Assembly (NCBI GenBank): GCA_003157715.1
Contig: PMKK01000052.1
Location: 1 to 5,578, forward strand
From: Actinomycetota bacterium
GTDB taxonomy: Bacteria > Actinomycetota > Thermoleophilia > UBA2241
Length of the DNA stretch: 5,578 nt
Reading direction: 5' to 3'
The position numbers were made by a program, and so were the translations under genes. Shown in pieces: positions 1 through 5,578 of the stretch. The notes under the pieces are model-generated. The model was given only the letters and a program-made list of their open reading frames with translations. It did no database searches and was not told where the DNA came from. Within the stretch, counting starts at the first letter, position 1, and each line of letters starts with the position of its first letter.

Positions 1-93
1 CCCTCCGTGTCACCGGGAACCGCTACCGCGCGCCTGCGAGCCACGCCACCCCAGAAGCGACGAGCGGCGCCGGCCCACTTCGCATCACCTTAG

Positions 94-123
94 ATTGTAG
101 ACGTTCCGCGCTCGGGGGGCCAA
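94..123 (-). promoter_or_regulatory. Candidate leftward promoter (TTGGCC-N18-TACAAT)
   Basis: Read on the minus strand, a -10-like TACAAT (plus positions 94-99, five of six matches to TATAAT) is preceded at 18 bp by TTGGCC (plus 118-123, four of six matches to TTGACA). It lies just beyond the stop codon of the phosphatase gene and points left, out of the window, so it would drive a gene beyond position 1 with an untranslated leader of at least about 85 nt. The only reading frame that starts near it on that strand is about 20 codons long and unconvincing. In DNA this GC-rich an AT-containing hexamer stands out, but two short matches are weak evidence. Confidence 0.3.
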
Positions 124-145
124 CGGCCGCCGTCGGTCGAGCCGC

Positions 146-3100
146 TCAGTCACCGCCGCGCAGGCGCACGACGACCACCTGCAGATCGTCCATGAGCCGG
201 CCGGCATACCCGAGGGCGGCGTCGCGCACGCCTTCGGCGACGCTCTGGGCGGAGCGCCCCCGCAGGCCGCAGGCCGCCTCGGCCAGTCGCCGGTAGCCGA
301 ACAGCTCGCCATCGCCTCGAGCTTCGGTGACGCCGTCGGTGTAGAAGACGAGGTAGTCGCCCGGCAAGAGTGTCGCGTGCGTCTCGGCGTACTCCTGCTC
401 GAACGAACCGAGCGGCACACCGGACGTGATCTCGAGCAGGCCGCACGAGCGCCGGGACACGTGGACGGGAGCCGGGTGACCGGCGCTGGCGAAGGCGATG
501 TGCCCGCTGCCGCGATCGAGCAGAAGAAAGAAAGCCGTGGCAAACTCGTCGGCGGCGGCCTCGTCCAGCAGGAGCCGATTGGTCCGGGTAAGCACGAGGG
601 CCGGCGACGGGTCGACCGCGGCGAAGGCGCGCACCACACTGCGCACGGTCTCGGTCAGACCGGCGGCGCGCACGCCCTTGCCGGCCACGTCCCCGATCAG
701 GACGGCGACGCGCGCGTCGTCGACGACGAAGACGTCTGAGAAGTCGCCGCCGATGCGCTCGGGTTCGAAGGCCGGCAGACCGACCTCGCCCAGCTCGAGC
801 CCCTCCACCGGCGGCAGCGAGTGCATGAAGTTCTCCTGAAGCGTCAGCGCGATGCGCTGCTGAGCGGCGTAGAGACGAGCGTTCTCGAGGGCCGCCGAGA
901 CCGAGACGGCCAGCTTGGCGGCGAAGTCGATGGTCTGCGGCGCGGTGCGCGCGACGGCGCGGTGACCGTTGAACAGGATGATGCCCAGGACCTCGTCTCT
1001 TACGACCAGCGGCAGGCAAAGCACTGAGCGCACGCCGAAGCGGCGCTGCACCTCGGGTCCGCAGCGCAGGTCGGTCTCGCAATCGTCGATGGCGATCGGG
1101 CGGCGCTCCGCGACCGCGGTCAGGATGAACGGCGCCTCGTCAACGCGCACGCTCTCGTGCATGAACCCGGTACCCTCGGGATAGCCGTACTGCGCGACCC
1201 AGTCGTCACCGTCTTTCAGGGCGATCACGGCGCTGCCGGCGCCGATCGCCGCGCCGGCTTCGGTCACCACGCGCTGCATGATCTGCTCGGCATGCAGTGT
1301 GGAGTGGATGAGGGTGTTGATCTGATCGAGCGCCGCGGAGAGACGCGCGGCCTCCTTTTCGGCTTCGTTCAGGCGCGCGTTGCGCAGCGCCAGCGAGACG
1401 GTGGCGCCGAGCTTGCGGGCAAAGTCGATCTCGGAGTCGCCGAACACCCGCGGCGTCGCGCCGTAGAAGAGCAGACAGCCGGTCACGACCTCGTGGGCGA
1501 CCAGCGGTACGGTGAGCACCGCCCGCAGCCTGTAGGTGTGCACAAACCCGACGTCGACGGCAGCGTCGCCGGCCATGTCGGCGATCGCGAACGGCTCGCC
1601 GCTGGCCGCGGCGCGGGCGGCGTTGGGCGCCTCGGCGTCGCTCAGGACGAGGCCGATGTCCTCGGCGGCAAACCCGTGCTGGTAACGCACCACCCAGACG
1701 GGTTCCTCGCGCAATTCGATCGTGCCGTAGCCGGCATCGAGAGCGCGCGCCCCTTCGTCGAGCGCACGCTGCATGATCTCGTCGAAATCGAGGGTCGAGT
1801 GGACCAGACGGTTGATGGCGTTCAGCGCCTCGGCAAGGTCGACGCGTTCGGTGAGCTCCTCGGTCTGAGCGCGCAACTCCTCAGCCTGGGCTTCGAGCTG
1901 CCCGCTGCGCGACTGCAGCTCCTCGCTCTGCGCCTCGAGCTCCTCCGCCATGGCCTGGGACTCCGCGAGCCGGCGCCGGCGTTCCTCGTCGATCCGCTTG
2001 CGCTCGGTGACGTCCGAGAAGATGGTCGCGACCCTTCCGGGCGAGGGTCTGTAGGCGGTCACCTCGTAGTGGCGCCCGAGCGGCGCGGCGTACCTTTCGA
2101 AGCTCGCCCGGCGGCCGTTCAGGGCCACGTCGCCGTAGGTCTCGATCCAGGAGTCCTCGAGATCGGGCAGCACCTCACGGGCCGTACGGCCGACGATCTC
2201 CGCGGCGCGCAGCCCGGTCAGCTGTTCGAACGCCGGGTTGACCTCGAGAAAGCGATAGTCCACCGGGCGACCCGCGCCGTCGGTGATGATCTCGTGCACG
2301 GCAAAGCCGGTGCTCATCGTGCGAAACAGCAGCCGGTACTCGCTGCGGCCGGCGTCGGGCCCCTCGCCGGCCGACTCGCCGGCGCGCGCCTGAGTCGTAC
2401 CGATGACCGAGGCCAGCCGTTCATGTGAGCTGACGAGTTCCTGCTCGACGCGCTTGCGCTCGTTGATCTCGCGGTAGTAGACGCTGATACCGGCGGGGGT
2501 CGGATAGACGCGCACCTCGAACCAGTCGTCGCCGGTGATCGAACGGTGCTCGCCGGTGGACGAGCGGCCGAGCTCCATCGCCTCGTGATAGCGGTCGGCA
2601 AGCGACGTGTCGGCCAGGCCGGGCGTCAGCTCCCACGGCGTGCGGCCCAGCAGCTCGTCGAGCGGCCTGCCGATCATGCGCACCGCCCGCGTGTTGGCGA
2701 AGACATGTCGATACTGCCAGTCAAGGGCCACGAAGGCCTCGTCGATCTCCTCGAGAAAGGCCCGCAGCCGGGTCTCGCGGTGGGCTCCGCCGGGCGCCGC
2801 GCCGAGCTCGCCAAGGCCGCTCTCCAGGGAGGGTGGCGCGCAGAGCGCCGCCGTGTGGCGGACCATCCGCACCTCGAGGCCGTCGTCGCGCCGCAGATCC
2901 ATGTGGTCCATCAGCCGGGAGATGAGAAACAGACCTCGTCCGCCGGGGCTCAGAAGGTCGGGCAGGGCCTCACGGTCGAAGGCGTCGATGTCGAAGCCCC
3001 GGCCGTGATCCCTGACCTCGGCCACCAGATCGCCGGCCTCGAAACCGAGTGAGACCTCCATGGCGGTCGCGGACCTGGAGTGGCGGATGGCGTTGGTGCA

Positions 3101-3271
3101 GGCCTCCTCGACACACAGCACGACATCGTCGACGAGGTCGTGCTCAGTGCAGTACAGCCGCAGGTAGTCGCGGATGCGCTCTCGCGCGCGCGCCAGCCGC
3201 GCCGCATCGAGCGGCAGGCGAAAGCGCAGGCGAGGGAGGGAGGTCTCCGGCGATGAGACTGCTCGTGGCAC
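146..3271 (-). CDS. HATPase-PAS-PAS-GAF-GAF-SpoIIE serine phosphatase (partner-switching regulator)
   Basis: This 1041-residue, probably cytoplasmic signalling protein combines an anti-sigma-type kinase with a PP2C phosphatase. The start is GTG at 3271: AGAGG lies 6 nt upstream and an in-frame TGA directly precedes it. Domains: RsbW-like HATPase, about 15-140 (N-box E55/E56-A57-N60-A61-I62-R63-H64; G1 DHGRGFD 88-94; G2 GGRGL 110-114); PAS 165-275; PAS 310-425; Glu/Gln/Leu-rich coiled coil 425-480; GAF 480-635; GAF 640-800; SpoIIE/RsbU phosphatase 815-1037. The phosphatase keeps its expected acidic residues: D843 and D846 in GGDFSD, D861 in GDVAGKG, D979 in YTDG, D1028/D1029 in DDL. S845 replaces the usual aromatic residue. 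No transmembrane segment is evident. By family knowledge, the phosphatase would dephosphorylate an STAS anti-anti-sigma protein and the HATPase would phosphorylate one. The PAS and GAF domains would sense an unknown signal. The kinase is at the N-terminus, whereas many actinobacterial homologues carry it at the C-terminus. The family is secure; ligand and partner are unknown. Confidence 0.95.
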   Translation of the reverse strand: MPRAVSSPETSLPRLRFRLPLDAARLARARERIRDYLRLYCTEHDLVDDVVLCVEEACTNAIRHSRSATAMEVSLGFEAGDLVAEVRDHGRGFDIDAFDREALPDLLSPGGRGLFLISRLMDHMDLRRDDGLEVRMVRHTAALCAPPSLESGLGELGAAPGGAHRETRLRAFLEEIDEAFVALDWQYRHVFANTRAVRMIGRPLDELLGRTPWELTPGLADTSLADRYHEAMELGRSSTGEHRSITGDDWFEVRVYPTPAGISVYYREINERKRVEQELVSSHERLASVIGTTQARAGESAGEGPDAGRSEYRLLFRTMSTGFAVHEIITDGAGRPVDYRFLEVNPAFEQLTGLRAAEIVGRTAREVLPDLEDSWIETYGDVALNGRRASFERYAAPLGRHYEVTAYRPSPGRVATIFSDVTERKRIDEERRRRLAESQAMAEELEAQSEELQSRSGQLEAQAEELRAQTEELTERVDLAEALNAINRLVHSTLDFDEIMQRALDEGARALDAGYGTIELREEPVWVVRYQHGFAAEDIGLVLSDAEAPNAARAAASGEPFAIADMAGDAAVDVGFVHTYRLRAVLTVPLVAHEVVTGCLLFYGATPRVFGDSEIDFARKLGATVSLALRNARLNEAEKEAARLSAALDQINTLIHSTLHAEQIMQRVVTEAGAAIGAGSAVIALKDGDDWVAQYGYPEGTGFMHESVRVDEAPFILTAVAERRPIAIDDCETDLRCGPEVQRRFGVRSVLCLPLVVRDEVLGIILFNGHRAVARTAPQTIDFAAKLAVSVSAALENARLYAAQQRIALTLQENFMHSLPPVEGLELGEVGLPAFEPERIGGDFSDVFVVDDARVAVLIGDVAGKGVRAAGLTETVRSVVRAFAAVDPSPALVLTRTNRLLLDEAAADEFATAFFLLLDRGSGHIAFASAGHPAPVHVSRRSCGLLEITSGVPLGSFEQEYAETHATLLPGDYLVFYTDGVTEARGDGELFGYRRLAEAACGLRGRSAQSVAEGVRDAALGYAGRLMDDLQVVVVRLRGGD

Positions 3272-3360
3272 TCAGAACCTCTGCACAAGGCCCCGGCGAC
3301 ATGCCAAAGCCCACTCAGGAGTCTACCGCGTCTCTTGGACCTGTTGGCGTTTCAGGGCGC

Positions 3361-3381
3361 CGCCCGGCGCAACGCCGGGCG
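3361..3381. repeat. 9-bp palindrome in the divergent intergenic region
   Basis: CGCCCGGCG and CGCCGGGCG form a perfect 9-bp inverted repeat around the 3-nt centre CAA. It lies 89 bp from the GTG start of the leftward phosphatase gene and 36 bp from the ATG of the rightward NTF2-like gene. No T-run follows on either side, so it does not resemble an intrinsic terminator. Its place between divergent genes allows an operator for one or both, or a hairpin in the rightward 5' leader. Because it is entirely G/C apart from the centre, chance is a real alternative in this DNA. Confidence 0.45.
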
Positions 3382-3417
3382 ACCGCTCGGCGTACATTTC
3401 CGGGGAATACATCGGCC

Positions 3418-3870
3418 ATGTTCAAGCGACATGCCCGGGACTTCGCGCACACGACCGACGGGAGCGTGGACCGGCTGCGCGCCATGTACCACGCCCTTGG
3501 GCCGGGCTTTCCGGTCGAGGCGTCGCGGCTCTTCGACCAGGAGCCGGGCACGGAGGGCGGTGGCTGGTGCCTGCGCCACAACGGCCGCGTGCTGCGCTAT
3601 CTGAGCGTCGGCGAGCTCGCCAGCGCCGACCTCTTCTTCCTGCCTTCGTCGTGGGAGGTCATGCGGGTCGTGGTTCACAACCTCATGCCGAAGCGGGGCA
3701 CCGTGACGGTGACGGGCTCGGTCTACTGCCGGCCCAGGGGCAGCTGGGAGACGATGCGCCTGCCGCTGCTGCATATCTGGACCATGCGCGCCGACAGGGC
3801 ACTGCGCTTCGAGAGCTACCTCGACGGCATCGAGTTGAGTCGCATCGACGACCTGGCAAGCTGCGCCTGA
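3418..3870 (+). CDS. NTF2/SnoaL-like small protein of unknown ligand
   Basis: This 150-residue soluble protein has no signal peptide or membrane segment. The C-terminal half reads as the beta-sheet of an NTF2-like (SnoaL-type) cone fold. A strand GTVTVTGSVYCRPRG (residues 94-108) is followed by LPLLHIWTMR (115-124), the typical outward strand ending in a turn, and then by RALRFESYLDGIEL (127-140), which matches the family pattern of a charged turn, a strand and a final helix. The N-terminal half has helical stretches (about 15-40 and 65-88). NTF2-like proteins may be enzymes, ligand binders or inactive scaffolds, and no catalytic dyad can be assigned here. ATG 3418 is preferred because GGGGAA lies about 10 nt upstream. 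An in-frame ATG at 3301 would add 39 low-complexity Arg/Ala/Pro residues and is less likely. The gene diverges from the phosphatase gene and precedes the PLD gene on the same strand with a 192-bp gap, so co-transcription is uncertain. The fold call is moderately sure; the role is unknown. Confidence 0.78.
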   Translation: MFKRHARDFAHTTDGSVDRLRAMYHALGPGFPVEASRLFDQEPGTEGGGWCLRHNGRVLRYLSVGELASADLFFLPSSWEVMRVVVHNLMPKRGTVTVTGSVYCRPRGSWETMRLPLLHIWTMRADRALRFESYLDGIELSRIDDLASCA

Positions 3871-3907
3871 GAAGGCGAACCTGAGAAGCCGGACCTGAGC
3901 GGCCGAT
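3866..3907 (+). repeat. Three degenerate 14-bp direct repeats at the gene end
   Basis: Three consecutive 14-bp units each begin with CCTGAG: 3866-3879, 3880-3893 and 3894-3907. Units 1 and 2 match at 12 of 14 positions, and unit 3 keeps CCTGAG and parts of the GC-rich tail. The TGA inside unit 1 is the stop codon of the NTF2-like gene, so the other units look like duplications of the gene's last bases into the spacer. They may be replication-slippage debris. No function is apparent. Confidence 0.5.
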
Positions 3908-3936
3908 CGCCACCCCCGGGGTCGCGTCATCGCCAA

Positions 3937-3970
3937 CCGTGAGTCGGCGGGCGGCGCTTCACCCTCACGG
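3937..3970. repeat. Inverted repeat CCGTGAG-N20-CTCACGG upstream of the PLD gene
   Basis: Two perfect 7-bp arms (3937-3943 and 3964-3970) enclose 20 bp. The candidate -35 element at 3958-3963 sits in the loop, and the right arm falls in the promoter spacer. That arrangement would suit a dimeric repressor or activator, with arm centres 27 bp apart (about two and a half helical turns). The same arms could form a hairpin downstream of the NTF2-like gene, but there is no following T-tract, so an intrinsic terminator is less likely. Confidence 0.35.
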
Positions 3971-3987
3971 CGGGCGCTCGATAGGCT
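3958..3987 (+). promoter_or_regulatory. Candidate promoter for the PLD transcript (TTCACC-N18-TAGGCT)
   Basis: TTCACC (3958-3963) and TAGGCT (3982-3987) are separated by 18 bp. TAGGNT is a common actinobacterial form of the housekeeping -10 element, and the -35 matches TTGACA at four of six positions. Transcription would start near 3994, about 28 nt before the leader-ORF ATG at 4022 and about 70 nt before the PLD start. The placement is sensible, but it rests on visual matching alone. Confidence 0.33.
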
Positions 3988-4021
3988 GGTCCCGTACACC
4001 GGTAGGCGCCAAAGGGAGACG

Positions 4022-4066
4022 ATGAGCCGGCCGCGACACTCCAGCCCGAACCCTCTCAAGCGATGA
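4022..4066 (+). CDS. Possible 14-codon leader ORF overlapping the PLD start
   Basis: ATG 4022 opens a 14-codon frame, MSRPRHSSPNPLKR, that ends in a TGA at 4064-4066. This stop overlaps the PLD start codon at 4063 in the classic ATGA arrangement of translational coupling. The best Shine-Dalgarno sequence in the area, AAAGGGAG (4011-4018), precedes this ATG by only 3 nt. The PLD start itself has nothing better than CAAG upstream. Ribosomes may therefore load at the leader and re-initiate on the PLD gene. Alternatively, the AAAGGGAG might serve the PLD gene at an unusually long distance, or a frameshift might join the two frames. The peptide shows no run of one codon that would suggest classic attenuation. 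Confidence 0.35.
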   Translation: MSRPRHSSPNPLKR

Positions 4067-5241
4067 CGGGCTTCGGGCGCGCGCCGCGCCGGACGGCGCG
4101 CCGGACCGCACGCAGGGCCGCACGCAGGGCCGCGCGCGCAGCCCTTGCGCTCCTTGTCGTCGCGACCGTCGTTGGCGCCCTGCTGGCCGCCTCACACCAC
4201 CGGGCGCCGGCACTTGCCGCGCGACCGGCACGGTCCACACCGGCGCCGCACCCCGCGAAACCCAAGAAGACCCACCGGCGAGCCGGCCAGGCACGCGCCG
4301 GCGCGCCGCCCACACTCAGGCCGGCACGCGCCGAAGCGGCGGGCCCGCTATCGCTCGTAGTCGAACCAGGCGCCGGGCCCGACTCGGTCTACGAGTTGCT
4401 GCGCTCCGCCCGGCGCAGCGTCGACATCGAGATCTACGAGCTCGAAGACGATCAGGCGACGCGGCTCCTTGCCACCGACGCCGCTCGCGGCGTGCGCGTC
4501 CGCGTGCTGCTCGACGGCCACTACGTGCGGCCGGTCAACGCGCCGGCCTTCTCCTACCTGCGGCAGCACGGTGTCGGCGTGCGCTGGGCTCCGGCGCATT
4601 TCGCCGTCGCCCACGAGAAGGCGCTCGTCGTCGACCATCGCCGAGCGGTCATCATGACCATGAACCTGACGGCCCGCTACTACGCGTCCTCGCGCGACTT
4701 CCTCGTCTTCGACCGCGACCCCGCCGACGTGGCGGCCATCGGCGCGACCTTCGACAACGACTGGACGAACGGCGGGCTGCCGCCGGTCTCTCCCGCCGCC
4801 CTCGTCTGGAGCCCCGGCGCCCAGGACGCGCTCGTCGCCCTGATCGCCTCGGCGCGCCACACGCTGCTGGTCGAAAACGAAGAGATGAGCGATGCAGTCG
4901 TGGTGCACGCCCTCCAGGCGGCCGCGCGGCGCGGCGTCGGGGTCGAGGTCGTCATGACTCGCCAGAGCGACTGGGCCAGCGCCTTCAGCATGCTGGCACG
5001 GACCGGCGTCGCGGTGCGCACCTACGGCGCCTCGGCGCCCCTGTACATCCACGCCAAGGCGATCGTCGTCGACCCCGGCACGCCGCGCGCCCGAGTGTTC
5101 CTCGGCTCCCAGAACTTCTCGGTCGCCTCGCTGCTCTACGACCGCGAGCTCGGTGTCGTCTCGGCACGACCGGCGCTCGTCGCCAGGGTCGCCGCGATCA
5201 TCCGCCGCGACGGCGCCGGAGCAACGGCCTGGCAGCCGTGA
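4063..5241 (+). CDS. Membrane-anchored or secreted phospholipase D-family phosphodiesterase
   Basis: This 392-residue protein begins with a strongly basic segment (residues 6-25, RTAR/RAAR repeats) and a hydrophobic helix (about 27-44), which form a signal peptide or signal anchor. A Pro/Ala/Arg-rich linker follows (45-92). The catalytic region, about 95-385, is a two-lobed PLDc_2-type fold. Lobe 1 has HEKALVVD (H184, K186, D191) followed by MTMN (198-201) where GSxN is usual. Lobe 2 has HAKAIVVD (H330, K332, D337) and a canonical GSQN (348-351). Both HxK(x4)D triads are intact, so phosphodiesterase activity is likely through a phospho-histidine intermediate, probably outside the membrane. 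The substrate could be phospholipid or nucleic acid. Cardiolipin synthase is less likely because the usual pair of N-terminal membrane helices is missing. ATG 4063 is the first start after the in-frame stop at 4003 but has a weak ribosome site, which suggests coupling to the 14-codon frame that overlaps it. Family is sure; substrate unknown. Confidence 0.93.
   Translation: MTGFGRAPRRTARRTARRAARRAARAALALLVVATVVGALLAASHHRAPALAARPARSTPAPHPAKPKKTHRRAGQARAGAPPTLRPARAEAAGPLSLVVEPGAGPDSVYELLRSARRSVDIEIYELEDDQATRLLATDAARGVRVRVLLDGHYVRPVNAPAFSYLRQHGVGVRWAPAHFAVAHEKALVVDHRRAVIMTMNLTARYYASSRDFLVFDRDPADVAAIGATFDNDWTNGGLPPVSPAALVWSPGAQDALVALIASARHTLLVENEEMSDAVVVHALQAAARRGVGVEVVMTRQSDWASAFSMLARTGVAVRTYGASAPLYIHAKAIVVDPGTPRARVFLGSQNFSVASLLYDRELGVVSARPALVARVAAIIRRDGAGATAWQP
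4085..4130 (+). repeat. 12-bp tandem repeats encoding the basic N-terminus of the PLD protein
   Basis: CGCGCCGGAC occurs at 4085-4094 and again at 4097-4106 (period 12). It is followed by two perfect tandem copies of CGCACGCAGGGC (4107-4118 and 4119-4130) and a decayed continuation. Since 12 bp is four codons, the array encodes an Arg-Thr/Ala-Ala-Arg tetrapeptide repeated about four times before the membrane helix. Changes in copy number would stay in frame and alter only the positive charge ahead of the signal or anchor segment. Confidence 0.6.
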
Positions 5242-5332
5242 GGCTACGACCGGCGATCTCTGCCGTGCACGAATGGCCGCGCAAGGGCATACCTACATAA
5301 AGCGCCTTCTACCGCCGAGGCACGCACCGGCC

Positions 5333-5578
5333 ATGACCGACTCCGCCAGCCAGCGAAACGACGACTTCCCCGCGCGCATCCTGCGGTCCGTCGACCCGCA
5401 AAAGCCGAACCTGCCGGCCGCACCCGACGACACCCTCGTGCTGGCCGTCGTGCCGGCCACCTCGGCGCTGGCGGCGGCCCGCGACGCGGTCCGTGTCTTC
5501 CTGCGCCGGCTCACCGTCCCGGAAGGCGCCGTCTACGACATCGTGCTGAGCCTCGAAGAGGCCTGCAAGAACGCCATC
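5333..5578 (+). CDS. RsbW-like anti-sigma HATPase, 5' part only
   Basis: Eighty-two residues are visible before the window ends, with no stop. After a polar N-terminal stretch of about 40 residues comes the first part of an HATPase_c_2 (RsbW/SpoIIAB-like) domain. It has a strand TLVLAVVPAT (about 43-52), a helix AARDAVRVFLRRL, and the N-box LSLEEACKNAI (72-82) carrying the Glu and Asn expected for Mg-ATP binding. This matches the VLCVEEACTNAI stretch at the N-terminus of the large leftward phosphatase, so the two domains are related. Members phosphorylate STAS anti-anti-sigma proteins or bind sigma factors. ATG 5333 is chosen because GAGG (5317-5320) lies 12 nt upstream. An in-frame ATG at 5273 without a ribosome site would add 20 residues. 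The 91-bp gap after the PLD gene contains an AT-rich TACATAA (5294-5300) that may be part of a promoter, but I see no partner -35 element. Downstream domains, if any, are outside the window. Confidence 0.88.
   Translation, partial: MTDSASQRNDDFPARILRSVDPQKPNLPAAPDDTLVLAVVPATSALAAARDAVRVFLRRLTVPEGAVYDIVLSLEEACKNAI

Noticed and set aside
110..145. GC-rich inverted segments just after the phosphatase stop as an intrinsic terminator
   Set aside because: The best stems are only 4-5 bp and no T-run follows in the direction of transcription.
1157..2428. A 423-codon open frame on the plus strand, antisense to the phosphatase gene
   Set aside because: Its translation is low-complexity and matches no family, while the minus-strand frame over the same bases gives clear PAS, coiled-coil and GAF domains. 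Long antisense frames are expected in GC-rich genes.
3320..3325. TAGACT on the minus strand as a -10 element for the phosphatase gene
   Set aside because: No recognisable -35 hexamer lies at a normal distance, so a promoter cannot be supported.
3301..3417. Extension of the NTF2-like gene to the in-frame ATG at 3301
   Set aside because: The added residues are Arg/Ala/Pro-rich without family character, include the palindrome, and the ribosome site is poorer than that of ATG 3418.
3352..4059. A 235-codon minus-strand frame opposite the NTF2-like gene
   Set aside because: It is a compositional shadow; the predicted protein shows no domain, and the opposite strand gives a plausible NTF2-like fold.
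4348..5052. A 234-codon minus-strand frame opposite the PLD gene
   Set aside because: The plus strand carries both HKD motifs in one frame; the minus-strand translation has no recognisable domain.

Overview
The window is about 70% GC with strong G/C third-position bias. It encodes serine-phosphatase and anti-sigma-type regulators of the kind abundant in high-GC Actinomycetota. A soil actinobacterium, perhaps of the Thermoleophilia/Solirubrobacterales type, fits the style of the proteins, but this is inference and no marker gene fixes the lineage.

Layout. Positions 1-145 lie downstream of the first gene and hold only a candidate leftward promoter. Positions 146-3271 (minus) encode one 1041-residue signalling protein: an RsbW-like HATPase at the N-terminus, two PAS domains, a coiled coil, two GAF domains and a C-terminal SpoIIE/RsbU-type PP2C phosphatase. 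A 146-bp divergent intergenic region with a 9-bp palindrome separates it from a 150-residue NTF2/SnoaL-like protein (3418-3870, plus). The 192-bp gap that follows has short direct and inverted repeats, a candidate promoter and a possible 14-codon leader ORF, which overlaps the start of a membrane-anchored or secreted phospholipase D-family protein (4063-5241, plus). After a 91-bp gap, a second anti-sigma-type HATPase gene begins at 5333 and runs off the right edge.

How the genes may work together. The phosphatase/kinase fusion looks like an environmental input module for a partner-switching pathway. In such pathways a kinase phosphorylates an STAS anti-anti-sigma protein, a PP2C phosphatase reverses this, and the balance sets sigma factor availability. 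The second HATPase is a possible further kinase or anti-sigma factor in the same circuit. The NTF2-like protein and the PLD enzyme lie between the two regulators. Whether they are targets, sensors or unrelated neighbours cannot be told from the sequence. No STAS protein, sigma factor, RNA gene, mobile element or CRISPR array is visible in the window.
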